Under the pieces are notes generated by a model. It was not told the DNA's origin, ran no database searches, and saw only the letters and a list, made by a program, of their open reading frames with translations. The position numbers were made by a program, and so were the translations under genes. Positions 28,788 through 37,171 of a DNA stretch of 37,310 nt are shown in pieces. Numbering within the stretch: the stretch's first letter is position 1; each line of letters opens with the position of its first letter. The DNA is from Candidatus Sulfopaludibacter sp. SbA3 (lineage in GTDB: Bacteria > Acidobacteriota > Terriglobia > Bryobacterales > Bryobacteraceae), in NCBI GenBank assembly GCA_945893365.1, contig CAMDED010000070.1, positions 1 through 37,310 on the forward strand. The letters are read 5' to 3'.

Positions 28788-29038
28788 CGTTCGAGCTCCA
28801 CGGTTTCAAGCAGCAGACCGGTCGACATTGGATCGTCCGACAATTTGAGGCGGAGTTCCGCGCCCTCGGCGGCAGTGCCGCGCGCGGCGGCGTTGAAGTG
28901 CTCGCGGAGATGATCAAGACCGATGCCTGCAAGCGCGCCGACGGAGATCTCAATCGCGTTCACGGTTTGCGCCGCGTTTTGGCGCGCGATGACGTCGATC
29001 TTTTCGAGCAGGTCCGCGACTAGCGAAGATTCGTGCAT
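28784..29038 (-). CDS. hypA: HypA-like nickel metallochaperone lacking the zinc ribbon
   Basis: The 84-residue protein belongs to the HypA/HybF family that helps insert nickel into hydrogenase. The N-terminal Met1-His2-Glu3 nickel site, the first helix (LVADLLEKIDVIARQ), the strand VNAIEISVGALAGI, the HLREHFNAAARGT helix and AEGAELRL are all normal. The usual family length is about 113-120 residues; here the zinc-ribbon hairpin with two CxxC pairs is missing. AELRL is followed directly by KLSDDPMST and then the C-terminal strand GLLLETVELER. The protein has no cysteine at all. Both ends are fixed: the start overlaps the protease gene by 19 bases and the stop overlaps hypF (ATGA). A frameshift is therefore unlikely and the deletion looks in-frame. 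No hypB is present nearby. Confidence 0.85.
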   Translation of the reverse strand: MHESSLVADLLEKIDVIARQNAAQTVNAIEISVGALAGIGLDHLREHFNAAARGTAAEGAELRLKLSDDPMSTGLLLETVELER

Positions 29039-29451
29039 AGGCCTCCGATCATTTGTGTCGCGCGTTGCGCGTTTGCTTCCGCCTCTGCCGATAGTCCCTG
29101 GCCGGGATCGAAATCGATTCCCGGCACATGGCAGACGAAGGCCGCTCCGTCAAATCCGAAAAGCCGCGCGGCGAGGCAGACGACTTCGGCGGGGCTCATG
29201 GAGTGAGAGAGCGGCGAGCCGCGTAGCTCCCGCGGGGCGATTTGCTCGATATGCGGAGGGCCGGCCGCGGCGTCCGCATCGATAAAGATGACGTTCCGGG
29301 CGCGCGCGATTTCCTCGGAAAGCTCCGGCAGCAGTTGCTGGGCGCGAAGAAACGCGACGCCGGCCGCGGGTTCGAGCAGATCCAGCACACGATGCGCCAC
29401 GCCGTCGTCGCCTCGCAACAGGTTCCCAACGGCGATGCAAAGGGTCCGCAT
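29020..29451 (-). CDS. Hydrogenase maturation protease (HyaD/HoxW family)
   Basis: The 143-residue endopeptidase should remove the C-terminal tail of HoxH after nickel insertion. The N-terminal VGNLLRGDDGVAHRVL gives the first nickel-sensing acid (Asp16, where HybD has Glu). FIDADAA gives the second acid, and LSHSMSP the His. The start MRTLCIAVGN at 29451 was chosen because the family begins there; the open frame above it is translated from the palindrome region. It is on the short side for group 3d proteases. It lies 177 bases after hoxH and overlaps hypA by 19 bases. Confidence 0.9.
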   Translation of the reverse strand: MRTLCIAVGNLLRGDDGVAHRVLDLLEPAAGVAFLRAQQLLPELSEEIARARNVIFIDADAAAGPPHIEQIAPRELRGSPLSHSMSPAEVVCLAARLFGFDGAAFVCHVPGIDFDPGQGLSAEAEANAQRATQMIGGLCTNLR

Positions 29452-29496
29452 CGTCAGCTCCGTTCGATGCGGTACAGCAGGTGGCCGGTGGGGCCG

Positions 29497-29575
29497 GTGG
29501 GGCAGGCCATCGTTTTTTGTCGCCTGCCGTCTACCGCGCATATGCCAGGCCACAAACGAAGATGGCCCACCCCAC
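29497..29575. repeat. 79-base imperfect palindrome between hoxH and the protease gene
   Basis: The outer arms GTGGGGCAGGCCATC (29497-29511) and GATGGCCCACCCCAC (29561-29575) are complementary at 13 of 15 positions. The inner arms continue the match: TTTTTTGTCGCCTGCC (about 29513-29528) pairs loosely with GCCAGGCCACAAACGAA (about 29544-29560). The centre is near 29536-29540. A direct GGTGGGGCCGGTGGGG doubling lies at its left edge. The look is that of a REP-like element dispersed in acidobacterial genomes; that is inference. In RNA it would form a long stem in the only sizeable gap of the hox-hyp operon. Confidence 0.6.
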
Positions 29576-29628
29576 AGCTTCCACAGTTCAATGGGCGGAC
29601 TTGGAACAGCTTGTTTCCCGACAAGGTC

Positions 29629-31053
29629 TTAGCTCCGTTCGAGGCGGTGCAGCAGATCGCCCGCGTGGTTTCGCAGTTCTATAATAAGCGGCATTTGGCC
29701 GATCGCGTGCGTGGAACAAGAGAGGCACGGATCGAAGCAGCGGATGGCCGCCTCGACGCGGTTTAACATGCCTTCCTCGATCGATCGCGGAGTGACGAAG
29801 CGGCGCGCCGTTTGCTCCACAGCCATATTCATGGCGAGGTTGTTCTGCGCGGTTGCGATCAGCAGGTTGGCTTTCTTCATCAGCCCGTCGGAATCCACGT
29901 GATAGTGATGAAACAGTGTGCCGCGCGGCGCTTCGCACGATCCGATTCCCTCAAGGCGGTTCAGCATCGCTTTGGCGCGGATGTGTTCGCTAAGGATCTC
30001 GGGATCCTCCATCAACTCTTGAATGCGCTCGATCGAATGCAGCATCTCGATCAAACGCGCGAGGTGGTAGTGGAACGACTGGCAGACGGCTCCCTGCGAG
30101 CGCTGCTTGAACTCGCGCATTTCGCGATCCGCGCGCGGAGTGCCGGCCGACCGAGCCACGTTGAGACGCGCCAGCGGTCCGACGCGATACTTGCCGCCGG
30201 GGTAGCCGAGGGGCTTGTAGTAAGGGAACTTGACGTACGACCATTCCTCGCTGGCTTCGCCGAGGAACGTTGCGTAACGCATGGGGTCGAGGCCGTCGGC
30301 GACGGTGTTTCCTTCGGCATCGACGATGCGGATCACGCCGTCGTAGTATTCGAGATCCCCCTCCGGCGTCACCGTGGCGAGGAACAACGTGGGAAAATTG
30401 CCCATGTTCTCGATCTCTTGCGGCAGCGAATCGAGCAACGGCTTGAGGCGCGAGATGGCCACGTCCATCGACTCCAGCGCCTCGGGAATCCACGTCAGAA
30501 TTTCATCGCGGCCGGCGGCGCCGATCGAGTGCAGCACGCCGCCCGGCACTCCCCATGCGGGATGAATGCGCTTGCCGCCCGCGAGCTCGATGATCCGCTG
30601 GCCGAACTGGCGGAGCCGGATGCCGCGGCGCGCGAAGTCGGGGTCGCGTTCGAGCACTCCGAAGATGTTCCGCTTTTCGGGCGCCGAATCCATTCCCAGC
30701 AAAAGGTCCGGCGCGGAGAGATGGAAGAAGCTCAGCGCATGCGATTGCAGCAACTGCGCGTAGTTGACGAGCCGGCGCTGCTTCACCGCCGCGGATGGTA
30801 CTTCGACACCGAGCAGGCGGTCTCCGGCCTTTGAACTTGCGAGCACGTGGCTCACCGGACAGATGCCGCAGACGCGCGACATGAGGCCCGGCATCTCGTA
30901 AAACGGGCGTCCTTCGCAGAGCTTTTCGAAGCCCCGGAATTCGGTGACGTGAAATTGCGCCGAGCTCACTTCGCCGGCGTCGTCGACGTTGATCGAGATT
31001 TTTGCGTGCCCTTCGATGCGAGTGACGGGATGGATGACGATGCGTTCGCCCAT
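29629..31053 (-). CDS. hoxH: HoxH, [NiFe]-hydrogenase large subunit, group 3d
   Basis: The 474-residue catalytic subunit oxidises or evolves H2 at its NiFe centre in the cytoplasm. The L1 motif RVCGICPVSH gives Cys62 and Cys65. The L2 motif DPCLSCSTH at 441-449 gives Cys443 and Cys446. The 25 residues after His449 (AIGQMPLIIE onward) are the tail removed by the maturation protease. The N-terminal IVIHPVTRIEGHAKI and the length are typical of NAD-linked HoxH. Together with hoxEFUY this places the enzyme in group 3d. The start is joined to hoxY by TAATG. Confidence 0.96.
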   Translation of the reverse strand: MGERIVIHPVTRIEGHAKISINVDDAGEVSSAQFHVTEFRGFEKLCEGRPFYEMPGLMSRVCGICPVSHVLASSKAGDRLLGVEVPSAAVKQRRLVNYAQLLQSHALSFFHLSAPDLLLGMDSAPEKRNIFGVLERDPDFARRGIRLRQFGQRIIELAGGKRIHPAWGVPGGVLHSIGAAGRDEILTWIPEALESMDVAISRLKPLLDSLPQEIENMGNFPTLFLATVTPEGDLEYYDGVIRIVDAEGNTVADGLDPMRYATFLGEASEEWSYVKFPYYKPLGYPGGKYRVGPLARLNVARSAGTPRADREMREFKQRSQGAVCQSFHYHLARLIEMLHSIERIQELMEDPEILSEHIRAKAMLNRLEGIGSCEAPRGTLFHHYHVDSDGLMKKANLLIATAQNNLAMNMAVEQTARRFVTPRSIEEGMLNRVEAAIRCFDPCLSCSTHAIGQMPLIIELRNHAGDLLHRLERS

Positions 31054-31595
31054 TATCCAAACCTCAGTTCACTGGTTGACGGCGCGCGTCCGTCGAGCAG
31101 GTCCATTAAAAACGCGTGGATGGTGTCGGCGGAAGGCGGGCAGCCGGGAAGATAATGATCGACCTTCACGACTTCGTGGACGGGGCGTACGCGCGCGAGC
31201 AACCGCGGCAGGACGCCGTTTCCGCAAGGAATGCCGATCACGACCGTCGAGTTCTCGCGGTAGGCGCGGTCGAGCACGTCCTCGATCTTAAACAGGTTGC
31301 GCAACGCGGTGACGTTTCCGGTGACGGCGCAATCGCCGAACGAAATCAGGGTCCGGGTGCGCTCGCGGACGGTCCGGATGTGCGACAGATGGTCGGTGTT
31401 CGCGACCGCGCCTTCGACGAGCGTGATGTCGGCTTCGGGGAAGTCCTTGTAGTCGGTGAGCGGCGAGGCGCAAAACTCCACACGGCCGGCGAGATCGATG
31501 AGCCGTTCATCGAGATCGAGGAACGACATGTGGCAGCCGGAGCATCCGCCCAGCCAAACGGTTGCGAGACGCGGCTTGCCCGTTACCCGATCCAT
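31053..31595 (-). CDS. hoxY: HoxY, [NiFe]-hydrogenase small subunit
   Basis: The 180-residue subunit holds the proximal [4Fe-4S] cluster that takes electrons from HoxH. The ligand cysteines are Cys18 and Cys21 in [11 protein letters not shown], Cys89 in FGDCAVTGN and Cys152 in LPGCPPSAD; Cys124 in GIPCGNG is additional. It has no Tat leader and no second cluster region, as expected for the short, soluble group 3 form. The start [10 protein letters not shown] at 31595 overlaps the end of hoxU by 13 bases. The longer frame above it is a hoxU shadow. Confidence 0.95.
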   Translation of the reverse strand: MDRVTGKPRLATVWLGGCSGCHMSFLDLDERLIDLAGRVEFCASPLTDYKDFPEADITLVEGAVANTDHLSHIRTVRERTRTLISFGDCAVTGNVTALRNLFKIEDVLDRAYRENSTVVIGIPCGNGVLPRLLARVRPVHEVVKVDHYLPGCPPSADTIHAFLMDLLDGRAPSTSELRFG

Positions 31596-32299
31596 TGTTT
31601 TTTCTCCCGGGCGGTCACGATGTACTTCAGGAATCCGCGATCTTTGCGCATTTCGGCGACGGTCTTGCCTTTTGAAAACAGCGCGCCGGTGGGACACACC
31701 TGGACGCACTTGCCACAGCTTGTGCAGGTGTCGGATTCGCCCCAGGGCTCGCCGAGATCGGAGATGATGTGCGATGCCGTGCCGCGTCCGCAAACGTCCC
31801 AGGTGTGCGCGCCCTCGACTTCATCGCAGACGCGGACGCAGCGCGTACACAGGATGCACCGGTTGTGGTCGATCCCGAAGCGTTCATGGCTGGTATCGAC
31901 GGGAAGCGATGGGAACTGATAGCGCAGCCGAACGTGATCGACGCCGTGCGACGCCGCAAGGTCCTGCAGTTCGCATTCGCCGTTCATCACGCAGACCGAG
32001 CAGACGTGGTTTCGTTCGGCGAGCAGCAGTTCGACGATCAGCTTGCGATGAGACTTCAGTTTCGGAGTGGCGGTTTTTACTACCATGCCTTCCTCAATGA
32101 GAGTGAGGCAGGAGGCCTGCAATCTTTTCCGCCCTTCGATCTCGACGAGGCAGAGGCGGCAGGCTCCCACGTCGCTGAGCCCGCCCACGTGGCACAGGCG
32201 CGGGATCTGAATACCGTGATCCCACGCCACGGCGAAGACCGTTTCGCCGGTCCTGCCGGTCAGCATCCTGCCATCGATCTCGAGTGTTTTGACGCTCAT
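31583..32299 (-). CDS. hoxU: HoxU, diaphorase iron-sulfur subunit
   Basis: The 238-residue electron-wire subunit resembles the N-terminal part of NuoG. Its [2Fe-2S] ferredoxin domain has Cys36, Cys47, Cys50 and Cys64. A His-Cys3 cluster site follows (His98, Cys100, Cys103, Cys109 in [13 protein letters not shown]). Two [4Fe-4S] sites complete it: Cys148/151/154/158 and Cys192/195/198/202 ([16 protein letters not shown]). It connects HoxF flavin to HoxY. The start [10 protein letters not shown] at 32299 overlaps hoxF by 4 bases (ATGA). Confidence 0.95.
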   Translation of the reverse strand: MSVKTLEIDGRMLTGRTGETVFAVAWDHGIQIPRLCHVGGLSDVGACRLCLVEIEGRKRLQASCLTLIEEGMVVKTATPKLKSHRKLIVELLLAERNHVCSVCVMNGECELQDLAASHGVDHVRLRYQFPSLPVDTSHERFGIDHNRCILCTRCVRVCDEVEGAHTWDVCGRGTASHIISDLGEPWGESDTCTSCGKCVQVCPTGALFSKGKTVAEMRKDRGFLKYIVTAREKKQWIG

Positions 32300-33951
32300 G
32301 CCATGGCCTCCTCCAGTTGGCTTTCCATCTGACAGAGCCCGGCGGGGCACCGGCGCTCGCGAATGTGCGCTTCGTATTCATCGCGGAAATACTTCAAGGT
32401 GCTCATCACGGGGTTGGGCGCGGTTTGCCCGAGACCGCAGAGGCTGGTCTCGCGCAGCAATCCGGAAAGCGTTTCGAGCATCTCGATGTCGTCTTCGGTA
32501 GCGTCGCCGCGGGTCATGCGGTGCAGGATATCGTGCATCTGAACGGTGCCCGCGCGGCAGGGAATGCATTTGCCGCAGGACTCGTCCATGCAGAACTCCA
32601 TGAAGAAGCGAGCCACGTCGACCATGCAGGATTTGTCGTCCATCACGATCAAACCGCCCGACCCCATGATGGAGCCGATGGTCACGAGCGATTCGTAGTC
32701 GACGGGCGTGTCGAGAAACTGCTCAGGGATGCAGCCTCCCGAGGGGCCGCCGGTTTGCGCGGCTTTGAATTTACCTTCGGGGATGCCGCCGCCGATATCG
32801 AACAGGATGGTCCGCAGCGTCGTGCCCATGGGGACTTCGATCAATCCGGTGTTGACGATCTTGCCGGCGAGCGCGAAAACCTTGGTTCCTTTACTTGACG
32901 CCGTGCCCACCGAAGCGAACCAATCGCCGCCATTCTGAACGATTGGCGGAATGTTGGCGAACGTCTCGACGTTGTTGATGAGCGTGGGCGCGCCCCACAA
33001 GCCGCTCTCCGGAGGGTACGGCGGGCGTTGGCGCGGTTCGCCGCGCTTGCCTTCGATGGATGCGATGAGCGCCGTCTCTTCACCGCACACAAATGCGCCC
33101 GCGCCAACGCGGAGGTCGATGCGGAACTGGAAGCCGCTGTCGAGAATCCGCGCGCCGAGGAGATGCTCGCGCTCCGCTTGTTTGATCGCTGTCTGCAGGC
33201 GCTGGATCGCGAGCCCATACTCGCCGCGGACGTAGATGAAACCTTGCTGCGCGCCAACGGCGAAGCCCGCTATCGCCATGCCTTCGAGCACCCGGTGCGG
33301 GTCCCCTTCGAGCACGCTGCGATCCATGAACGCGCCGGGGTCGCCTTCGTCGGCGTTGCAGACGACGTACTTCACCTGCGGGATCTGCTTCATCACCAGT
33401 TCCCATTTGAGGCCGGTAGGGTAGCCCGCGCCGCCGCGGCCGCGAAGGCCGCTCTTTTTCACCTCTTCGACGACGTCGCGGGGGGACATGGCGGTGAGCG
33501 CTTTCCCGAGCGACTGATAGCCGCCCGCGGCGATGTAGTCGGCGAGTTTCTCGGGATCGACATGGCCGCTGTTGGCGAGCACGATCCGCGTCTGTTTCGA
33601 AAAGAACGGAGAATCGAGATCGATAGCGCGATCCGCCAGCGTCTCGGTGGCGGCGGGATCGGCGCTCACAAGGGCGGCTGCGTCGGCGGGCGCCACATTG
33701 CCGTATAGCCGATTGCACGCGGCGCTGAGAACCAAGGGCCCACGGCTGCACATGCCCATGCATCCGGAACCGCAGAGCTCGACGTCAGCCTGGCGGCCCT
33801 GAGCGGCGATTTCGGCGGATATAGCTTGACGCAATCCGTCTGCGCCGCAGGAGAGGCATCCAGCGGCGGTACAGCACATGATTCGATTCTTCAGCGCTTG
33901 CTGGCGCTCCACTTCTTCGGTCTGCTTGCCGCACAACTCTTCGAAAGTCAT
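32296..33951 (-). CDS. hoxF: HoxF, NAD(H)- and FMN-binding diaphorase subunit
   Basis: The 551-residue subunit exchanges electrons with NAD+/NADH. An N-terminal thioredoxin-like [2Fe-2S] domain carries Cys26/27, 32, 35, 60, 64 and 68. The NuoF-like core follows, with the nucleotide and FMN sites [30 protein letters not shown] and [11 protein letters not shown], an SLBB-type segment, and the C-terminal [4Fe-4S] site [11 protein letters not shown] with a last Cys in SLCGLG. The start [10 protein letters not shown] at 33951 overlaps the hoxE stop (ATGA); the longer frame above is a hoxE shadow. Confidence 0.95.
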   Translation of the reverse strand: MTFEELCGKQTEEVERQQALKNRIMCCTAAGCLSCGADGLRQAISAEIAAQGRQADVELCGSGCMGMCSRGPLVLSAACNRLYGNVAPADAAALVSADPAATETLADRAIDLDSPFFSKQTRIVLANSGHVDPEKLADYIAAGGYQSLGKALTAMSPRDVVEEVKKSGLRGRGGAGYPTGLKWELVMKQIPQVKYVVCNADEGDPGAFMDRSVLEGDPHRVLEGMAIAGFAVGAQQGFIYVRGEYGLAIQRLQTAIKQAEREHLLGARILDSGFQFRIDLRVGAGAFVCGEETALIASIEGKRGEPRQRPPYPPESGLWGAPTLINNVETFANIPPIVQNGGDWFASVGTASSKGTKVFALAGKIVNTGLIEVPMGTTLRTILFDIGGGIPEGKFKAAQTGGPSGGCIPEQFLDTPVDYESLVTIGSIMGSGGLIVMDDKSCMVDVARFFMEFCMDESCGKCIPCRAGTVQMHDILHRMTRGDATEDDIEMLETLSGLLRETSLCGLGQTAPNPVMSTLKYFRDEYEAHIRERRCPAGLCQMESQLEEAMA

Positions 33952-34439
33952 TTCACACCGATTCTTTCCAGCTCCGCCTTGATGAGCTGCGGAGTCGCGC
34001 GAGCGTGAACCACGCCATCGTAGATCAACGCCGGCGCGAGACCGCAAGCGCCGATACAGCGAGCCGTTTGCACGCTGACGTCGTTCTTGGCGCCGCTGCT
34101 CCCGGGTTTGGCGCCACTCCGGTCGAGCGCCTCCACCAAACCGAGCGCGCCGGCGACGTAGCATGCCGTGCCGAGGCACACGACGAACGTGTGAGCGGCT
34201 TTCGGCTGAAGCGAGAAGAAGTGGTAAAAGCTCGCTACGCCAAGAACGCGGCTCGCCGGAAGCCGGAGCTTATGGGCGATCGTTTTCAGGAGCGCCGGCG
34301 GGAGAAAGCCGTATAGTTCCTGCGCTGTATGGAGCACCTCAATGAGAGCGTCTCCGGAATACTGATAGCGCGACATCGCGCGCTCCAATAGTTTTTCCCG
34401 ATTGTCCTTCACCGTCGCGGCAGGCGGAGAAGCTGTCAT
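33948..34439 (-). CDS. hoxE: HoxE, NuoE-like [2Fe-2S] diaphorase subunit
   Basis: The 163-residue first subunit of the bidirectional hydrogenase diaphorase has a helical N-domain ([36 protein letters not shown]) and a thioredoxin-like domain. Its four cluster cysteines lie in [10 protein letters not shown] and CIGACGLAP. The ATG at 34439 was chosen because a perfect AGGAGG lies 8 bases upstream (34448-34453). An in-frame extension to 34520 lacks homology. This is the first gene of the hydrogenase operon. The presence of hoxE makes this the pentameric HoxEFUYH form. Confidence 0.94.
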   Translation of the reverse strand: MTASPPAATVKDNREKLLERAMSRYQYSGDALIEVLHTAQELYGFLPPALLKTIAHKLRLPASRVLGVASFYHFFSLQPKAAHTFVVCLGTACYVAGALGLVEALDRSGAKPGSSGAKNDVSVQTARCIGACGLAPALIYDGVVHARATPQLIKAELERIGVK

Positions 34440-34560
34440 TCCGGAATCCTCCTTGCCAAGTGCAGTGCCTGGTACGCCGCGGGAGCCCGGACACCGGAAG
34501 GCGTAGAGTAGCCGATTCAATATTTTTATATCACAAATGGATCGATGTGGAGTTTGGGAA
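34440..34560 (-). promoter_or_regulatory. Leader and candidate promoter of the hydrogenase operon
   Basis: The 331-base gap between hoxE and the phosphatase gene should hold the operon promoter. AGGAGG for hoxE is at 34448-34453. An AT-rich island at 34515-34538, unusual in this GC-rich DNA, contains TATAAAAATA on the minus strand (34521-34530), which would serve as a -10. No convincing -35 or -24/-12 element is visible upstream of it. A TTTGTGATA just before the island resembles half of a CRP/FNR-type site, but the second half is missing. The rest of the gap (34561-34690) shows no gene. Confidence 0.4.
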
Positions 34561-34692
34561 CCAAGGGCGTGTCGCGGAATATGGTCGCCGAGGGTGGTGG
34601 AATCCGGCGATGTCCTGTTGCCGCCTGCTTGTGGAGGGCCTGCGGCCCGCGAAGCTTCATGAAAAATGTGCGGAATGCGGGAGGTTTTTCAA

Positions 34693-34723
34693 GCCCGCCT
34701 TTCGGGCCGCGCACAAGGCGGGC
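34693..34723. repeat. GC-rich hairpin downstream of the phosphatase gene
   Basis: GCCCGCCTT at 34693-34701 pairs perfectly with AAGGCGGGC at 34715-34723, a 9-bp stem with a 13-base loop. It lies about 50 bases past the stop of the minus-strand FHA phosphatase gene and upstream of the hydrogenase promoter, a natural place for a terminator. On the minus strand the downstream side is A-rich, not T-rich, so it is not a classical intrinsic terminator. The core is shared with the hairpin at 15080-15104. Confidence 0.4.
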
Positions 34724-34770
34724 CACTAACCGCGATGGCCTGCACCACCCTCGCCACAGTCAACGGCCAA

Positions 34771-36468
34771 TCAGGCGTGGAATTCCACGACAACCAGCGT
34801 GATGTCGTCGGTCTGCTCGGCGCCTCCGGTGAAGGCTTCCAGCCGCTCCAGAATTGTGCCGTGGATCACTTGACAGGACTCGGCGGCACAGGTGGAAATC
34901 ACATCGAGCAACCGCGCCGTTCCAAAGAATTCACCCGCTTTGCTGTTCGCCTCCGTGACGCCGTCGCTGCATATTACAAGCTTCGAGCCGGGCGCGAGCG
35001 TCATTTCCACCACATCCCAGGTCGCGTCGGGTATCAGGCCAACCGGCACTCCCGTGGTTTCCAATTCTTCAAGCCGGCCGTCCGGATGCACCAGTACCGG
35101 TGTGCAGTGGGCTGCGTTTACATAGCCCAATTGCCCGCCGCGGCCAAGCGTGGCGTAGAGAACGGTGGCGTATTTCTCGCCCCGCGTCCGGTCGGCCAGA
35201 AAGTGGTTGAGGCGCTCGAACCGCCCGCCGATGCCGGAGCCGGAGTCGGGTGCGATGAGAAACGCGCCCTGGAGCAGGCTGGCAAGGAGCGCGGAACTGA
35301 CGCCCTTGCCCGAAACGTCCGCCACCACGACGGCCCAGTGGTCTTCGTCGATCGGGGCGACGTCGAAATAGTCGCCGCCCACCTGATGGGTCGGCAGACT
35401 GCTGCCGCTTGCACGGAACCACCCCGACGACGGCAATTTCCGCGGCAGCAGACCCTGCTGAATCTCGCGCGCAATCGCCAGTTCCTCCTCAAGCTTGACC
35501 GATGCGCGCTGTTCCTCCAGAAGGCGCGCGTTCTCGAGAATGGTTGAGGCTTCAAGGGCGAGAGTCTGAATGAGCTCGCGGTTTCCGGAAGAGAGGTCTT
35601 GCGAGCCGGCGCGTGAGTCGAGATAGAGGACTCCGAGCGTGTCGTTGCCCGTGGACATGACGGTGGTCTCGCGTTGTTCACCAGTGCGAATCTTTACCAG
35701 CGGGACGCAGACGACGCTCCGGAGTTCGAGATCCGCGATACTGCGCTCCGGTCCATCCCCCTGCGACGCAAGCGGATCGAAATTCATCGACAGCAGCTCG
35801 CGGCGCTGGCGAAGAGCGCGGTCGATCAGCCGGCGAGGAACGCGCAGGTCGTCCTCCGCCAGAACGGAGCCGTGGCGGTCGCGCGCCACCACCATGTCGA
35901 GGCCGTCGTCTTTACGCAGCAGCAGAAACCCTCGCTCCGCGCCCGTGATGGAGAGGGCGGCGCCGACAACGGAGGTCAGGACCTCTTTTGTGGAGAGCGA
36001 CGCTTCGAGCGCCCGCGCCACCTCGAGGACGGCGCGAAGCTTCGCCAGACTGCCCGCGGGTCCCGGAGCGCCTGCGACGCCCTCGAGCTTGGCCACCTGC
36101 TCGGCGCCGGGAAAATGCCCGAGAATCCCCGAGTCTTCGGGCGGTTCCGTGGAGAAGTGCAACTGGTAGGAGTCGCTGAAGCCGAACTCGATGCGGTCGC
36201 GATTCTTCAGCGTCTGGCGCGCCACTTTTGCGCCGTTGACGTAAATGCCGTGGCGGCTGTTGGTGTCTTCGACGACGTAACCGCCGTTCTCGCGTATGAT
36301 CCGCGCGTGATTGCGGGACGAACGGCTATCGCGGATGACGAGTTGGTTATCCGCCTGCCGTCCGATCTTGAAAGGGAACTCATTCAGCGCAACACGCGCG
36401 CGGTGTCCATTCGGATCGATAACGATCAATGATGCCGGGTCTGTTTCGCCGGCCGTCGCGGTGGCCAT
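34771..36468 (-). CDS. FHA-GAF-SpoIIE (PP2C) serine phosphatase
   Basis: The 565-residue cytoplasmic signalling protein has three domains. FHA is at about 30-105, with the phosphothreonine-binding marks KIGRQADNQLV, SSRNHARI and NSRHGIYVNG. GAF is at about 150-310. A SpoIIE-type PP2C phosphatase is at about 345-565, with the metal-binding Asp in QVGGDYFD and in VVADVSGKGVSSALL, and SDGVTEA near the end. A coiled linker (LLEEQRASVKLEEELAIAREIQQGLLP) joins GAF to the phosphatase. It would read a phosphorylated partner and a small ligand and dephosphorylate a Ser/Thr target, classically an anti-sigma antagonist. None is encoded in the window. It is joined to the fur-type gene as TAAATG. Confidence 0.9.
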   Translation of the reverse strand: MATATAGETDPASLIVIDPNGHRARVALNEFPFKIGRQADNQLVIRDSRSSRNHARIIRENGGYVVEDTNSRHGIYVNGAKVARQTLKNRDRIEFGFSDSYQLHFSTEPPEDSGILGHFPGAEQVAKLEGVAGAPGPAGSLAKLRAVLEVARALEASLSTKEVLTSVVGAALSITGAERGFLLLRKDDGLDMVVARDRHGSVLAEDDLRVPRRLIDRALRQRRELLSMNFDPLASQGDGPERSIADLELRSVVCVPLVKIRTGEQRETTVMSTGNDTLGVLYLDSRAGSQDLSSGNRELIQTLALEASTILENARLLEEQRASVKLEEELAIAREIQQGLLPRKLPSSGWFRASGSSLPTHQVGGDYFDVAPIDEDHWAVVVADVSGKGVSSALLASLLQGAFLIAPDSGSGIGGRFERLNHFLADRTRGEKYATVLYATLGRGGQLGYVNAAHCTPVLVHPDGRLEELETTGVPVGLIPDATWDVVEMTLAPGSKLVICSDGVTEANSKAGEFFGTARLLDVISTCAAESCQVIHGTILERLEAFTGGAEQTDDITLVVVEFHA

Positions 36469-36978
36469 TTAGACAACGCGCTTGGCGCGGACGCGGCCCG
36501 TTGCGGCCGGGACCGGGAGCGCGGCCGCCTGCTCCATTTCCCTCGCGCGCAGAGCTTGACAATGAGAGCAGTATCCGCCGACTTCGGTTCGCGCCAGAAC
36601 GATCTGGAACCCGAAATGGGTCTCAATCTGGCGGCGCAGCCGGTGCAGCGGCTCGCCAAAAAATTCCTCCACTTTTCCGCAGCGCAGGCAGATCACGTGA
36701 GCGTGCTCCTGCTTCATGCGCGTCTCGTAGTAGTGCTGATCGCCGCCGTAGTGCATCAGGTCGAGCTCGTCGACAAGGCCGCCGGCTTTAAGCAGTTTCA
36801 GTGTGCGGTATACGGTGACGCGGTTGAGCTTGGGATCCTGCTCCTTGGCAAGCTGAAACAGCCGCTCCGCGTCCAGGTGCTGGCCGGATTTGTCTATCAA
36901 CTCCAGCAGAATCTGGCGCTGGCGAGTGAGGCGCACTCCCTTCTCGCGAAGCGAACCCTTGATTGTTTCGACCGGCAT
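36469..36978 (-). CDS. Fur-family metal- or peroxide-responsive repressor
   Basis: The 169-residue regulator has the winged-helix DNA-binding domain (LTRQRQILLELI; RVTVYRTLKLLKAGGLV). The C-terminal dimerisation domain carries a structural zinc site from Cys97/Cys100 (CLRCGK) and Cys137/Cys140 (CSHC). A sensory site has residues in QHYYETR and EHAHVIC (His92, His94). Which metal it reads (Fe, Zn, Mn, Ni) or whether it senses peroxide cannot be decided from the sequence. GGGGAT lies a few bases before the ATG. The stop touches the ATG of the FHA phosphatase (TAAATG), and both lie upstream of the nickel-iron hydrogenase operon on the same strand. Confidence 0.9.
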   Translation of the reverse strand: MPVETIKGSLREKGVRLTRQRQILLELIDKSGQHLDAERLFQLAKEQDPKLNRVTVYRTLKLLKAGGLVDELDLMHYGGDQHYYETRMKQEHAHVICLRCGKVEEFFGEPLHRLRRQIETHFGFQIVLARTEVGGYCSHCQALRAREMEQAAALPVPAATGRVRAKRVV

Positions 36979-37171
36979 AAGAGATCCCCTATTCTACCAG
37001 TATCCGGTGAGCGGACCGTTCGCAAGAATTGTCCAATACAAGCTGGGGACCGACTGAATCGGTCATGCCAGGAAAGAACACGGGAAGAGACTGTCGGCAG
37101 TTCGGTTATGATGCGAGGAGCCCGGGCGGCGCGGCAAGGCCGCCTTATCAATGGAGCTCCCCTGAGCCCGT
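36979..37171. other. Intergenic region upstream of the fur-type gene
   Basis: No gene is evident. The minus-strand promoter for the fur-type gene should be here. A TAGAAT (36991-36996) is a possible -10 but sits only 13 bases before the ATG and overlaps the leader, so it is doubtful. No clear Fur-type palindrome was found by eye. Confidence 0.3.

Noticed and set aside
29020-29553. Longer N-terminus for the maturation protease starting at 29553
   Set aside because: The extension is translated from the palindromic gap and has no family similarity; the conserved MRTLCIAVGN start is at 29451.
29812-30834. A 340-codon plus-strand frame within hoxH
   Set aside because: Antisense shadow of hoxH.
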